Part shown: positions 34,378-43,223 of the stretch, one piece after another
How positions within the stretch are numbered: position 1 is the stretch's first letter
Layout of the letters: each line of letters starts with the position of its first letter
Assembly: GCA_017399965.1 (NCBI GenBank)
Contig: JAFQAP010000026.1
Span: forward strand, 1 to 64,000
Origin: Clostridia bacterium
GTDB lineage: Bacteria > Bacillota > Clostridia > Oscillospirales > CAG-382
DNA length: 64,000 nucleotides
Direction of reading: 5' to 3'
The notes under the pieces: generated by a model
What the model saw: the letters and a program-made list of their open reading frames with translations, nothing else
The model's database searches: none
What the model was told of the DNA's origin: nothing
Translations under genes and position numbers: made by a program

Positions 34378-35652
34378 TCACTCCTTTGTGTTTAATATTT
34401 CTTCAACAATTCGGTTAATACTTGCTGCAAGCTCTTTGCATCCACCCATACAGTATACGTCCTGCTCTATATTGGTATCGTGTGCCAGAGAGAAGGCGTC
34501 AAACTTTCCGTCGGAGCGGTAAAACACACCTCTTGCGGTGGGGTAGTTGTGGGACATATCTCCGAAGTAATCTGCAAAACCGTTAAAATAAACTATAATA
34601 CGGTAATCGGAATTCTGGAAAATATCGTCGGGCGTTTTGCCGGTTGCATCGTGCAATCCGTTCCACAGCCTTTCAAGTTCTTCAATATGCTGTTGGTTGT
34701 CTATGCGTATTCTGGCAACGGGATAGAAATTTTCGGTTTCCTGTACTTCCACAATAATCGTTTTGTTTTGGTTGCCGTATTCATATTTTCCTGCATTATA
34801 CGGGAATTTTTCGCCCGGATCAAAGTTTTGCAGATAATCCGTGCTTCCCTCGCTTACGTCGGGCACGGCGTATAGATCGGTATAGCAGATCACAAGGGCG
34901 CCGTATTGGTATGCCCTCAGATCTTGGTCAAATCTTTCGTTATAAACGGTCCATACCTTTGTGGACATACTTTTCATATCCGCTTCGGGCATTTCTTTGT
35001 CCATACCAAAATAGATTATTTTGGGTTTTCCGCCGATTTCACCACCCATTCTACCGGGAAAATTATAGCAGATAGAGGTGGTAAGCACCTCAAGACGCTT
35101 GAATATTACGTCGCGGATATCCTGATCAAGATCAAAAGAACAAGCAGGGTCATGGGAAGACGCAAGACGGTTAAAGCAGGCGTAATATTCATCGGATGAA
35201 TAAAAGCTGAGCCCGTAATAGGTGTGTACCTCTCCGTTTATATCGGTGATCCGCACCAGATCGTATTCCTCAAACAGTTTAAAAGTGTCTTCAACCAGAT
35301 AACACATTTCATCGTAGGTTATGGTGTACCATTCACCTTTTTCTTTACGTTCGGAAAACTCTTTTATCTGCTCCTTTTTGTAAATTCCCGCAACCGTTTT
35401 GCCGTTTTCCTCGGAAATAAAGGTGTATTTTCCAAACTCGCCTTCCATCTGCTCGCCGTTTACGGGTGTATCCGAAGCTTCGGGAGGCATAATAACAATG
35501 GGTTCTTTGCTTGTTTCTTCTTCCTTGCTTGCTTCCGGTGCAGATACCGCGGTGTCGGAGCTTTCTGCCGGCGGAATGCTGTTTTCAGCACTTTCACACC
35601 CCGAAAGAAGCAATACAAATGTAAACAAGAGTATTAATACTTTCTTTAACAT
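34378..35652 (-). CDS. Family-B lipoprotein, B4
   Basis: The product is 424 residues with lipobox LLSGC (Cys19), a Ser/Glu/Ala linker and the core (GKYTFISEENGKTVAGIY, EQIKEFSERKEKGEWYTI, YDLVRITDINGEVHTYYG, SFYSSDEYYACFNRL). Downstream are YRIIVYFNGFADYFGD and a terminal helix. It lies between the permease and a family-A gene in the ten-gene operon. The alternation of A and B genes around the transporter suggests an outer-face complex, which is inference. Confidence 0.8.
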   Translation of the reverse strand: MLKKVLILLFTFVLLLSGCESAENSIPPAESSDTAVSAPEASKEEETSKEPIVIMPPEASDTPVNGEQMEGEFGKYTFISEENGKTVAGIYKKEQIKEFSERKEKGEWYTITYDEMCYLVEDTFKLFEEYDLVRITDINGEVHTYYGLSFYSSDEYYACFNRLASSHDPACSFDLDQDIRDVIFKRLEVLTTSICYNFPGRMGGEIGGKPKIIYFGMDKEMPEADMKSMSTKVWTVYNERFDQDLRAYQYGALVICYTDLYAVPDVSEGSTDYLQNFDPGEKFPYNAGKYEYGNQNKTIIVEVQETENFYPVARIRIDNQQHIEELERLWNGLHDATGKTPDDIFQNSDYRIIVYFNGFADYFGDMSHNYPTARGVFYRSDGKFDAFSLAHDTNIEQDVYCMGGCKELAASINRIVEEILNTKE

Positions 35653-35667
35653 TGCTTTTACCTTCCG

Positions 35668-36570
35668 TTATTTTTCTCTTCTGTCCTCAAGTGCCCAGTA
35701 ATCTTCGGGCACTTCTTCTTTGGTGAGTACAGCCTGCACCGCCGCAATACCGTAAAATCCGTTTTTAAGGTAATCGGGCCAGGTGTCCTTGTCCAGATTG
35801 ACCACTTCCTCGTGGCCCGCATATAGCCAGAAATCCTGACACCACCAATCGGCTTCCAAGCAGTTCTTTTGCCAATCGTATTTTCTTTCTTCGAGTACAA
35901 ATATTTGATCATTGCTGTCGAAGATAATTACCGCAAATTCGCAGTAGGTATTCACTTCGTTTTTGTTTTCAAATTCCAGTTTTGAGCAAAGCTGGTGGGT
36001 TTCATAGGCCTTTCCGTCCGTTTTATCCACAAAGGGACCGTACCAATACTGCAGTTGTATGGGCAGTTCGGAATTATAATCCTTGGGTATAAAGTTAGAC
36101 CGCCACAAAGTCCCCTCGTACACTTCCGAATATACCTCGTATTCAAAGGTGTCAAACTGCATATCGGGCTTGAACAGAAAATACGCGCTTGTACCCGCCG
36201 CAATATCGTTGTAGGTCTGCTCTTCTGTAAAAAGAATATTTCCGTTTTCGTCCTTGTAGTTGCCTTCAATAGTTACGGTATAATGAGTGTTTGTGCCGTT
36301 TTCAAAATTAAGTACTATAAGGTCGTTTCCCTCATAAGCGTATTTTTTATGTTTTACCGTAAATTCACCGGTAATGTTCACCGCTTCGGAAGTGTTTTCC
36401 GTGTTTACAGAGGTTTCCGGTTTATCCTCGGGCTTTGATGTGGGTATCTTTTGCTTGCTGTCATATTCGGGAATAGGGTCGTCGCCCGTGCCTAACTCTT
36501 TATCTTTACAGCCTGTAAGGACTGTAAGAGCAAACAGAAAGGATAAAAGTAAGCAAATAATTTTTTTCAT
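35668..36570 (-). CDS. Family-A lipoprotein, A11
   Basis: The product is 300 residues with lipobox VLTGC (Cys21), PEYDSKQKI in place of the usual SYDNVS motif, and the core (GEFTVKHKKYAYEGND, ENGTNTHYTVTIEGNYKDENG, YNDIAAGTSAYFLF). It ends with TWPDYLKNGFYGI. It has several Trp-rich segments late (EADWWCQDFWLYAG). With A12 (37460) it forms a sub-branch marked by the YNDIAAGT/YKDIAAGT turn. It is third in the ten-gene operon. Confidence 0.82.
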   Translation of the reverse strand: MKKIICLLLSFLFALTVLTGCKDKELGTGDDPIPEYDSKQKIPTSKPEDKPETSVNTENTSEAVNITGEFTVKHKKYAYEGNDLIVLNFENGTNTHYTVTIEGNYKDENGNILFTEEQTYNDIAAGTSAYFLFKPDMQFDTFEYEVYSEVYEGTLWRSNFIPKDYNSELPIQLQYWYGPFVDKTDGKAYETHQLCSKLEFENKNEVNTYCEFAVIIFDSNDQIFVLEERKYDWQKNCLEADWWCQDFWLYAGHEEVVNLDKDTWPDYLKNGFYGIAAVQAVLTKEEVPEDYWALEDRREK

Positions 36571-36582
36571 TGTTTTTCTCCT

Positions 36583-37455
36583 TTATACGGTGCGCTTTTT
36601 GGTTTTGAAATAAATTATCAGCGTGATCACGGCGGTAAATATTACAAATGCTGTTACGCTGGTTACAACGTATTTTGCGGATGTGTTAAAGGTTTCCAGC
36701 GGCATTTCCTCCCACTCGGTGCGGAAGTAATACATAAACCAAAATACCTTTTTTGGAACAGGAGACAGATAATCCCGTATAACGGCAATGATCTCCCCGC
36801 CGCTCCAGCCGAAAAATTTGTTTAACACCATATTAAATAAAGCATACGCAATTCCCCCCACAGCCGCGGCGATACCGTTGTGAAATACCGCGCCGATGAT
36901 GTAAGTAACGCATAAGTATATAAGTATGGAAGGCACAGCCATAATAAGCTCAAGAAATATGTTTCTTACAAAGCCATCGGTAAATGTGTTAAGCGCAGTC
37001 ATTCCGTCCACTCCGCTGCGGGTGATAACGTAGCTGAAAAGGCATAAATTCAAAAGAATGAAATGAAAAGCGGTGTTTATTACGGTAAGAGAAACAAATC
37101 TGCCGTATACGTATGCGGAAGGCTTCATACCTGCCGCTTTTTCGATTTCAAAAAATCTGTCACCGTAATCGCGCATAAGTATTACCGCAGTAGAAACAGT
37201 GCACAGCAAAGCGGATGGGATCATACATATGACGTTTGACATATTTGCAAACAGCTTTATATAGCTTTGAAAATCCAAAATATATCTGGGGTCGGTATCC
37301 CATATCATTTCGTAGGTAGCCATATCCACGTAACCGTAGTGGCTTACAATCACCTCATTGTAAACAGCGTAAACCGTTCCCACCAACACCACCATCCAGA
37401 AGGAGGGGGAACGGAAAAGGATCTTGAATGTATTTTTACAAGTAGATATAAACAT
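36583..37455 (-). CDS. ABC-2 type permease, type 2, copy 3
   Basis: The product is 290 residues with about six membrane segments, the CKNTFKILFRSPSFW lead and the elbow motif RDYGDRFFEIEKAAGMKPS. It is the second gene of the ten-gene operon, 5 bp after A12. It is the natural partner of type-1 permease copy 2 and ATPase copy 2, in competition with the type-2 permease at 28521. Confidence 0.87.
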   Translation of the reverse strand: MFISTCKNTFKILFRSPSFWMVVLVGTVYAVYNEVIVSHYGYVDMATYEMIWDTDPRYILDFQSYIKLFANMSNVICMIPSALLCTVSTAVILMRDYGDRFFEIEKAAGMKPSAYVYGRFVSLTVINTAFHFILLNLCLFSYVITRSGVDGMTALNTFTDGFVRNIFLELIMAVPSILIYLCVTYIIGAVFHNGIAAAVGGIAYALFNMVLNKFFGWSGGEIIAVIRDYLSPVPKKVFWFMYYFRTEWEEMPLETFNTSAKYVVTSVTAFVIFTAVITLIIYFKTKKRTV

Positions 37456-37459
37456 TGTT

Positions 37460-38278
37460 TTACCTCATTCCGTAAAATTCTTCTTCGCTCATATAGTCCA
37501 CCGCCACCAGCAGTATGTCGAATCCGTCTTTAAATTCCTCGGGCCAGGTGCTTTGCTTTGCGGTAAAGCTTTGGTCGCTGTTGGCAACGTTAATGTCAAC
37601 TTTGTTTTTGCCCGGTGACATCAGCTTCCAGCCGGATTGAGTTATATTGAGTATTTCTCCCTTGGTATTAAAAGAAACGGCAATCATTTTTCTTGCCATA
37701 ATATCGGGGTTTTTGTTTTCATACTGCGGGCTTCCGTACAACGCCCAGTAAGATGCGCTTTCCACGCCCGAATCATATATGGGCCACGCCAGAATGTTCG
37801 CATCCTTCGAATTCATATCCCACTCAAGCTGTTTTATATTTGAAAGGAAGCATACACCCTCGTAAACCTCTGCCTGCACATCGTAATCAAAGCTTTCAAA
37901 AGCAATTCCGGGGTTAAAAATAAAATACGTTTCCGTTCCCGCGGCAATATCCTTGTAGGTCTGGGATTCGGTTTTTAAAACGCTTCCGTCTGCGTTTGTG
38001 TAGCTTGCGGTTATAGTAACTTTATAGTTGGTATTTGTTTGGTTTTTAAAATTTAGTATTACTGCGTTACCATCGAGATAATCGTATTTTTTATACTTTA
38101 TATCAAAGTTTCCGTCTTCCGTGTCGGATACGTTTTCAACAACCACCTTTGACGCTTCATCGTATTCGCCGATAGGATCATCCGCAGGGGGAAGGGAAGC
38201 GGAGGTATCATCTCCCTTGCAAGCAAAAAGCGCACCTGTAAGTAAAAAACAAAACAGTAAAATAATTATCTTTTTCAT
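37460..38278 (-). CDS. Family-A lipoprotein, A12 (first gene of the ten-gene operon)
   Basis: The product is 272 residues. ATG 38278 is chosen because AAGGAG lies 8 nt upstream. Lipobox LFAC gives Cys20, followed by GEYDEASKV and the core (FDIKYKKYDYLDGNAVI, NQTNTNYKVTITASYTNADG, YKDIAAGTETYFIF). It ends with TWPEEFKDGFDILLV. It heads the longest operon (38278 to 28521), driven by promoter Op5. Its ribosome site is the best pairing target of the candidate small RNA at 28383-28468. Confidence 0.82.
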   Translation of the reverse strand: MKKIIILLFCFLLTGALFACKGDDTSASLPPADDPIGEYDEASKVVVENVSDTEDGNFDIKYKKYDYLDGNAVILNFKNQTNTNYKVTITASYTNADGSVLKTESQTYKDIAAGTETYFIFNPGIAFESFDYDVQAEVYEGVCFLSNIKQLEWDMNSKDANILAWPIYDSGVESASYWALYGSPQYENKNPDIMARKMIAVSFNTKGEILNITQSGWKLMSPGKNKVDINVANSDQSFTAKQSTWPEEFKDGFDILLVAVDYMSEEEFYGMR

Positions 38279-38311
38279 AAAAAACACTCCTTAAACTTTT
38301 TTCATACCTTA

Positions 38312-38343
38312 ATTATCTACTCAATTGTAAGGAGAGTTTAAAG
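38312..38343 (-). promoter_or_regulatory. Direct-repeat promoter Op5 (drives 38278-28521)
   Basis: TTTAAACTCTC and CTTACAATTGA stand in an 11-bp-period direct repeat, and GATAAT (38312-38317) lies 8 bp after the second CTTACA. The gene starts about 28 nt after the predicted +1. The upstream half is weaker than at other sites. Confidence 0.65.
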
Positions 38344-38366
38344 AAAACGCATTTTGCATAAAAAAG

Positions 38367-38396
38367 ACCCGCTTTTTTGTTAAAAGCGAGTCTGTT
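38367..38396 (-). terminator. Terminator of the second two-component operon
   Basis: AGACTCGCTTTT and AAAAAGCGGGTCT form a stem with an A-rich loop, and a T run follows on the minus strand, just after the family-B gene at 38410. Confidence 0.8.
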
Positions 38397-38409
38397 TTTT
38401 TGTGAACAA

Positions 38410-39228
38410 TTATTCTGTTTCCCACGGATCGGGATATATCTCCTGCATATATTCCAGCACGGGAAGGCGGATATCGTTATGATAATAAAACGTGGGCATT
38501 GAATTCCATTTAACGTCATTGGTGGCGATAAATACGCCGTAAGGCGGATACTGTGCCAGCTTTTCCTGGGTTGGGTGAATGTCGGAGAGGGGAAACGCCT
38601 TAAGATTTTCAAGACTGGTTTTATAAGGAGAATCGTTTTTGAATTTCTCTCCGTCCCCCGTGTCGGTATAGAATATCCATATATTCGTATCCGAACTGTA
38701 GGAGGCGGAGTTTATTACCTCAATGCGGCGGAACATAAGCTCGATAACCTCTTCCCAACGTTGGAGAGTATCAAGCTCGTTTTCATCGTACATTTTGTCG
38801 CCGAAATAGGTGGTTATGTTTTCGTCTTTCCCGCGCAGACGGATAATATCATAGTTTTCAAGAAGCTCCAGCGTGTCGCTTATAAGAAACAGCGCCTCTT
38901 CGGATGTCAAAGAAAACCATTCGCCGTCATCCCGTCTTTTTGCAAAATCCCGTATCTGGTTTTTGCTGTATATGGTGGCAACGCTTTTCCCGTCCTCTTC
39001 GGTGATAAAGGTGTATATCCCGAACTTTCCCTCAAGCTGTGTCTGGGATTCGGGTATAACGGGAATTTCCGTTTCGGGGATATTTACCTCGGGTGTATAA
39101 TCATCGGTGGGAAATGTCTTTGTGCTTTCCGCCATAAGAGGCATAAGCGTAATTCCCCCTGCCAACAGCAAAGCGGAAAGGAGCAAAACGGAAAAGGTTT
39201 TTAAAATAAAAAGTATTTTCTTTTTCAT
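38410..39228 (-). CDS. Family-B extracytoplasmic protein linked to kinase 2, B5 (short)
   Basis: The product is 272 residues, much shorter than the 412-424 of other B proteins. The signal region (LLLAGGITLMPLMAEST) has no Cys, so it is not a lipoprotein. The core is kept (GIYTFITEEDGKSVATIY, NQIRDFAKRRDDGEWFSLT, YDIIRLRGKDENITTYFG), while the SFYSSEEYY block is reduced and the late LNGF segment is missing. It overlaps the kinase by 4 bp in the same order as B1 with kinase 1. It may modulate the kinase. Confidence 0.78.
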   Translation of the reverse strand: MKKKILFILKTFSVLLLSALLLAGGITLMPLMAESTKTFPTDDYTPEVNIPETEIPVIPESQTQLEGKFGIYTFITEEDGKSVATIYSKNQIRDFAKRRDDGEWFSLTSEEALFLISDTLELLENYDIIRLRGKDENITTYFGDKMYDENELDTLQRWEEVIELMFRRIEVINSASYSSDTNIWIFYTDTGDGEKFKNDSPYKTSLENLKAFPLSDIHPTQEKLAQYPPYGVFIATNDVKWNSMPTFYYHNDIRLPVLEYMQEIYPDPWETE

Positions 39229-40598
39229 TCATTTTCCTCCTTAAACCGAATATATGCGGTAGTTCCTGCCGAAGGGACTGATTCAAATTCCAGCACCGCC
39301 CCGTGGGCATCTGCAATACGTTTACATAATGCGAGTCCCAATCCCGTACCGCCGTCTTTTCTGGCGCGGCCCTTGTCGGTACGGTAAAAGGGCTCGGTTA
39401 TGTGGGAAAGCTGCTCTTCGGTCATACCTATACCGTTGTCCTTGACGTAAAGCGTGATAATGCCCTTTTCTTTTGTTGCCCCAAGTTCAATTTCTCCCTT
39501 GCCTCTGCAGGCGCGTATGGAGTTTTCCGCCAGATTTGATATGAGCAGTTCAATAAGCGTTTCATCGCCGTTCAGCGTAATATCGCAGGGGATATAAGTG
39601 ATCCGAACACCGCCTTCGCTTGCTTTTAATAAAAAGCGTGTTCGAGTGCGCTCAAGCATTTTGTCAACCGAAAATACCGATTTTTCAATGCCGTTTTCAC
39701 GTATAAAAGCGGAGTTGAGCAATTTTTCGCTTATTCCCTTTAACCGCATGGATTCGGACATTATATTATTCATCGCCTTCATACGGTCTGCGGGATCAAG
39801 ATCGACTCCGTAAACGTATTCCGCGTATCCGTGTATGGATGTGAGGGGAGTGCGCATCTCGTGGGCAAGGTTATCCAGCATTTGCTGTTTTTGCTCTGCG
39901 TTAAGCTTTAAGGTGTCCATCTGCTCGCCGATTCTTTCCGCCATTACGTTAAAATCCTTTGCAAGGGCTGAAAATTCATCGTCACCTTTTTCGTTGGCGC
40001 GGGCGTTTAGATCACCGCCGGAGATAAGCTTTGTAGTTCCTCTCAGCTTTTCCAAAGGAGAAAACAGTTTTTTCATTACCGCATACAGTATTACCGCAAG
40101 CAAAGCGGAAGCTGTAACGGATATCGCCGTAAAAGCCGCCGCAAGGGAAAACAGCTCCTCGTCCAGATAACTAACGTCTTTTACGCAGGTCAGCGTGTAG
40201 CTTCCGCGGCAGATGGTATCGGATACGATAATATATTGCTTTCCGTCGATACGGGTGTTTACAATAGATCCCCCGTCAATAAGAGGTATCTCATCGGATA
40301 TATCCGAATACAGCACCGTATTGTTGTATGTGCGTGTAAAGCGCAGTTTAATGTTTTTTTCGCCGTAAAACGTGCCGTAGGATACCATAAGAAGCTGTAC
40401 TCCCGTAACGCTTTTATCGGCGTAATCCGTTTCAAAGGCTTGGGAAATATATCTGTGCTCGGATAAACATATATCTTCTGCAGAGGCAACTGCGTTGTTA
40501 TACGTATATAAAGCCGTAAGCAATACTCCGCTGTTGAAAAACAAAAGGAATATAACAAGCACGGTTATATATAATCTTTCAAAAAAGCTTTTTTTCAT
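39225..40598 (-). CDS. Sensor histidine kinase 2
   Basis: The product is 457 residues, a full-length paralogue of kinase 1. TM1 is near 10-32, the extracytoplasmic loop near 33-145, and TM2 and HAMP follow to about 215. HisKA has LAHEMRTPLT with His near 247. The ATPase domain shows NLAENSIRAC, DNGIGM and GGTGLGLALCK. Loop sequences differ more between the two kinases than their cytoplasmic parts, so the two probably read different signals. It is coupled by 4-bp overlaps to the regulator and to B5. Confidence 0.95.
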   Translation of the reverse strand: MKKSFFERLYITVLVIFLLFFNSGVLLTALYTYNNAVASAEDICLSEHRYISQAFETDYADKSVTGVQLLMVSYGTFYGEKNIKLRFTRTYNNTVLYSDISDEIPLIDGGSIVNTRIDGKQYIIVSDTICRGSYTLTCVKDVSYLDEELFSLAAAFTAISVTASALLAVILYAVMKKLFSPLEKLRGTTKLISGGDLNARANEKGDDEFSALAKDFNVMAERIGEQMDTLKLNAEQKQQMLDNLAHEMRTPLTSIHGYAEYVYGVDLDPADRMKAMNNIMSESMRLKGISEKLLNSAFIRENGIEKSVFSVDKMLERTRTRFLLKASEGGVRITYIPCDITLNGDETLIELLISNLAENSIRACRGKGEIELGATKEKGIITLYVKDNGIGMTEEQLSHITEPFYRTDKGRARKDGGTGLGLALCKRIADAHGAVLEFESVPSAGTTAYIRFKEENE

Positions 40599-41245
40599 AG
40601 TTCAAACCTGTATCCCACACCGTAGACCGATTTTATGTGGGATTTAAGATTTAATTTTTGCCGCAGCTGCTGTATATGCACGTCTACCGTACGGGTGGTA
40701 TCGCCTTCGTAATAATAAGACCACACCAATTGAAGCAGCCGTTCTCTTGAAAGAACGATATTGCGGTTGGTTATGAGGGTGTCAAGCAGGGCGAACTCCT
40801 TTGGTGTAAGCTCAATTTCCTTTCCGTCCAAAAATGCTTTTCTGCTTTCAAAATCAATAAGCAGGTTGTCTATCCGCATAAAGCTTTCATCCCGCTTTGT
40901 GCGGCGCAATACCGCCTGCACGCGGGCAAGAAGCTCGGGCATCTCAAAGGGCTTTACTATGTAATCGTCCGCCCCCAGAGTAAATCCCTTCATTCTGTCC
41001 TTAAGATCGTTTTTTGCGGTAACGAATATTACGGGCACGTTCCCCGCCTGCTTTATAATATCAAACCCCGAAATCTCGGGCAGCATAACGTCAAGTATAA
41101 GCAGATCAAAAGCACCCGTCTTTATACATTCCAAAGCTTCCGCCCCGTCAAAAGCAGAAACGCATTTGTGACCCACCAAGGTAAGGTTTTTGCATAACAG
41201 TTCGTTTATAAGAATTTCGTCTTCAACAATTAATATCCGTGCCAT
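40595..41245 (-). CDS. OmpR-family response regulator 2
   Basis: The product is 216 residues. ATG 41245 is chosen because AAAGGTG lies just upstream and the protein then begins MARILIVEDE like regulator 1. Phospho-acceptor Asp52 lies in LDVMLP, the switch region is VIFVTAKND, and the winged helix has LTPKEFALLDT and the VDVHIQQLRQKL recognition helix. The recognition helix is close to that of regulator 1, so the two may bind overlapping sites. The operon has the direct-repeat operator Op6, which points to autoregulation. Confidence 0.95.
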   Translation of the reverse strand: MARILIVEDEILINELLCKNLTLVGHKCVSAFDGAEALECIKTGAFDLLILDVMLPEISGFDIIKQAGNVPVIFVTAKNDLKDRMKGFTLGADDYIVKPFEMPELLARVQAVLRRTKRDESFMRIDNLLIDFESRKAFLDGKEIELTPKEFALLDTLITNRNIVLSRERLLQLVWSYYYEGDTTRTVDVHIQQLRQKLNLKSHIKSVYGVGYRFEL

Positions 41246-41273
41246 AATATCACCTTTCGATAACAGTATACCA

Positions 41274-41305
41274 TTTATAACATCGAATTGTAAAGGAATT
41301 GTAAA
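41274..41305 (-). promoter_or_regulatory. Direct-repeat promoter Op6 (drives 41245-38410)
   Basis: TTTACAATTCC and TTTACAATTCG form a near-perfect 11-bp-period direct repeat (41284-41305). TATAAA (41274-41279) lies nine bases after the second TTTACA. A second reading, TTTACA-18-TATACT, also fits a sigma-A promoter. Confidence 0.78.
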
Positions 41306-41344
41306 GAAAAACGCCATTGACAAAAAATTCAAAAGCGTTTTTTA
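41306..41344 (-). terminator. Weak terminator after the 41351 permease
   Basis: AAAACGCTTTT and a late GGCGTTTTT arm can pair around a T-rich loop and are followed by T residues on the minus strand, directly before operator Op6. Confidence 0.5.
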
Positions 41345-41350
41345 TAAATA

Positions 41351-42184
41351 TTATACCGTGCGCTTGCGTGTAATTAAATATGAAACTAATGCCCCAAGAA
41401 TAAATATGCCTACAAGGAAAAATAAGCAGAATATTGCTTTTTCGATAGACAAGTCATAGCTTTTTAAGAGACCATCAAACCATTCGGTGTCATAAAAATG
41501 AAAATACTGGCGCAATTTTTTGGGGATTGGACTAAAATAGTTGAAATAGGTCTCGCCGATTCTATGTCGAAATATCAAGTTAAAAACATAGTAGGCAATT
41601 GCGTAACTGCTGGAAAAAACAGTTGTTGCAATGCCGCTTTTTAAAACGTTTCCAAATAACAAAGCTATACCGAGATAAAATGTAATGCAAGGAATGGCAA
41701 CAAACGCATCAATGCGCAGTATACGTGGCAGAGAATCGGCAATGCATTCAATATATGTCATATCTTTTACCCAACCTCGTGTAATTAGGTATGTGTATAA
41801 GCAGATGAAGTGCAAAAGCACTACGATAACGCTGTTTAGTGCAAGCAGTGCAGATATTCTGCCAAGCACATAATGAGAGGGTTTCATTCCTGCACTTTTT
41901 TCGATTTCAAAAAAATTATCTCTGTAATCGTGATTGATAATCAAAGCAACTGTAATGATTGAAAAAATAGGCATTGCATATTGTAACAGCGTGGTGATGC
42001 AGCAATTTGAAATCACTTGTATGTAGTCGTTAAAGTTTAATACTGTCCCCGGCTCATCGTCTCCTACGTAATAACCGGAAATGGCGCCTTGTGCAGCGAC
42101 AATGAGCATTACAAACATGCAAAGCCAAAATGTTTTTGTCCTGAATATGGTTTTTAGTGTGTTTTTGTATATTGTTATTAGCAT
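41351..42184 (-). CDS. ABC-2 type permease, type 2, copy 4 (orphan)
   Basis: The product is 277 residues. ATG 42184 has GGAG upstream; the open frame before it lies in the spacer and is not coding. It has about six membrane segments, the YKNTLKTIFRTKTFW lead and an elbow motif HDYRDNFFEIEKSAGMKPS. Codon use is more AT-rich than in the other permeases. No ATPase or type-1 permease is in its two-gene unit, so it must borrow the subunits encoded elsewhere in the island or be idle. Confidence 0.87.
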   Translation of the reverse strand: MLITIYKNTLKTIFRTKTFWLCMFVMLIVAAQGAISGYYVGDDEPGTVLNFNDYIQVISNCCITTLLQYAMPIFSIITVALIINHDYRDNFFEIEKSAGMKPSHYVLGRISALLALNSVIVVLLHFICLYTYLITRGWVKDMTYIECIADSLPRILRIDAFVAIPCITFYLGIALLFGNVLKSGIATTVFSSSYAIAYYVFNLIFRHRIGETYFNYFSPIPKKLRQYFHFYDTEWFDGLLKSYDLSIEKAIFCLFFLVGIFILGALVSYLITRKRTV

Positions 42185-42215
42185 GTTTTTCTCCGATGTT
42201 TTTTTATTAATATTT

Positions 42216-43016
42216 TTATGGACAAGTAATCTTGTCGATGCAAACAACGGCAGATAATGTTCCTTGCAACTCTTCGGGCCAGTCCTTGAATTCTTCGGTA
42301 GATTGATATAGTTCCCAACCATCGAAATCGATACCGTGCGGCGTATTAGCTAATATTTTAGGTGTGTGAGATTTGTATCCAACGATAGTACCATTTTCAT
42401 TGAACAGAATGATATGAGAATGAGCAATCAAATCGATATCGCTGTTGTTTCCGCCGGAAATATATACGACGAGCGTAGGATATTTTTGAAAGTCGCCTTG
42501 GATCTGCAATTCTGTAATGCATGACCGTGTTTTTTCGATTTTGGGCACAGATAGTTTAATTGAACTTGCATAGCAAGTGTCGTCGTAGGATTCGACTTCT
42601 ATTGAGTAGTCAAACTTCTCGAAGTTGATATCAGGTTTGAATAGAAAATAGTTTTGATATCCACTGTAAAAACCTTCAAATTCTTTTGTTTCTGTTTTTA
42701 TAAGAGTGTTAGACCGGTCGTAATACTTGCCTGTGATTTTAATTGTGTGATTAGCATTTGTATTGTTAGTGACATCGAGAATCACCATTTTTGAATCGTT
42801 GTACAGATAGGTCTTTGCTTTTATACTATAGCCATGTTCTTCGTTTGAAGTATTGTCTTCAGTTTGCGAATTGTCAGTATCAATTTCAATTTTTGTTTCC
42901 TCATCATAGCTATCAATTGAAAAAGTGCTTATTGGTGTATGTGTATCACATCCGGATAGAATCAAAAAACAAATTAATACGAGTGATAAGATAAAGCAAC
43001 GGCGATTAGTAGTCAT
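42216..43016 (-). CDS. Family-A lipoprotein, A13
   Basis: The product is 266 residues with lipobox LSGC (Cys23), DSYDEETKI, and the core (GYSIKAKTYLYNDSKMVI, NNTNANHTIKITGKYYDRSN, FEGFYSGYQNYFLF). It ends DWPEELQGTLSAV. It is closest to A5 at 20576. Codons are more AT-rich than elsewhere in the island, as in the permease that follows, so this two-gene unit may be a later arrival or an older, less edited copy. AGGAG lies 9 nt before the start. Confidence 0.82.
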   Translation of the reverse strand: MTTNRRCFILSLVLICFLILSGCDTHTPISTFSIDSYDEETKIEIDTDNSQTEDNTSNEEHGYSIKAKTYLYNDSKMVILDVTNNTNANHTIKITGKYYDRSNTLIKTETKEFEGFYSGYQNYFLFKPDINFEKFDYSIEVESYDDTCYASSIKLSVPKIEKTRSCITELQIQGDFQKYPTLVVYISGGNNSDIDLIAHSHIILFNENGTIVGYKSHTPKILANTPHGIDFDGWELYQSTEEFKDWPEELQGTLSAVVCIDKITCP

Positions 43017-43111
43017 TATGAACAGCTCCTGTAATTATTAGTATGTGTTTTGAAAAAGCGAAGTTAAAAATATAGTATTTCATAGCTCGCTTTCTTTTTG
43101 CTCTTTTTAGT

Positions 43112-43143
43112 ATTCTAAATACCAATTATCAAGAAATTATCAA
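43112..43143 (-). promoter_or_regulatory. Direct-repeat promoter Op7 (drives 43016-41351)
   Basis: TTGATAATTTC and TTGATAATTGG are an almost perfect 11-bp-period direct repeat (43122-43143), with TAGAAT (43112-43117) nine bases after the second TTGATA. The leader to the gene is about 90 nt, longer than at other sites. Confidence 0.8.
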
Positions 43144-43181
43144 ATTTCAGCATTTTTTAAAAATAAAATAATCCATAATAA

Positions 43182-43213
43182 CATATAACACCAAATTGTA
43201 ATGCAAATGTAAT
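43182..43213 (-). promoter_or_regulatory. Direct-repeat element Op8
   Basis: ATTACATTTGC and ATTACAATTTG form an 11-bp-period direct repeat (43192-43213), and TATATG lies at the -10 distance (43182-43187). It is the middle one of three operators stacked before the gene at 43016. Confidence 0.65.
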
Positions 43214-43223
43214 GGAAATGAGC

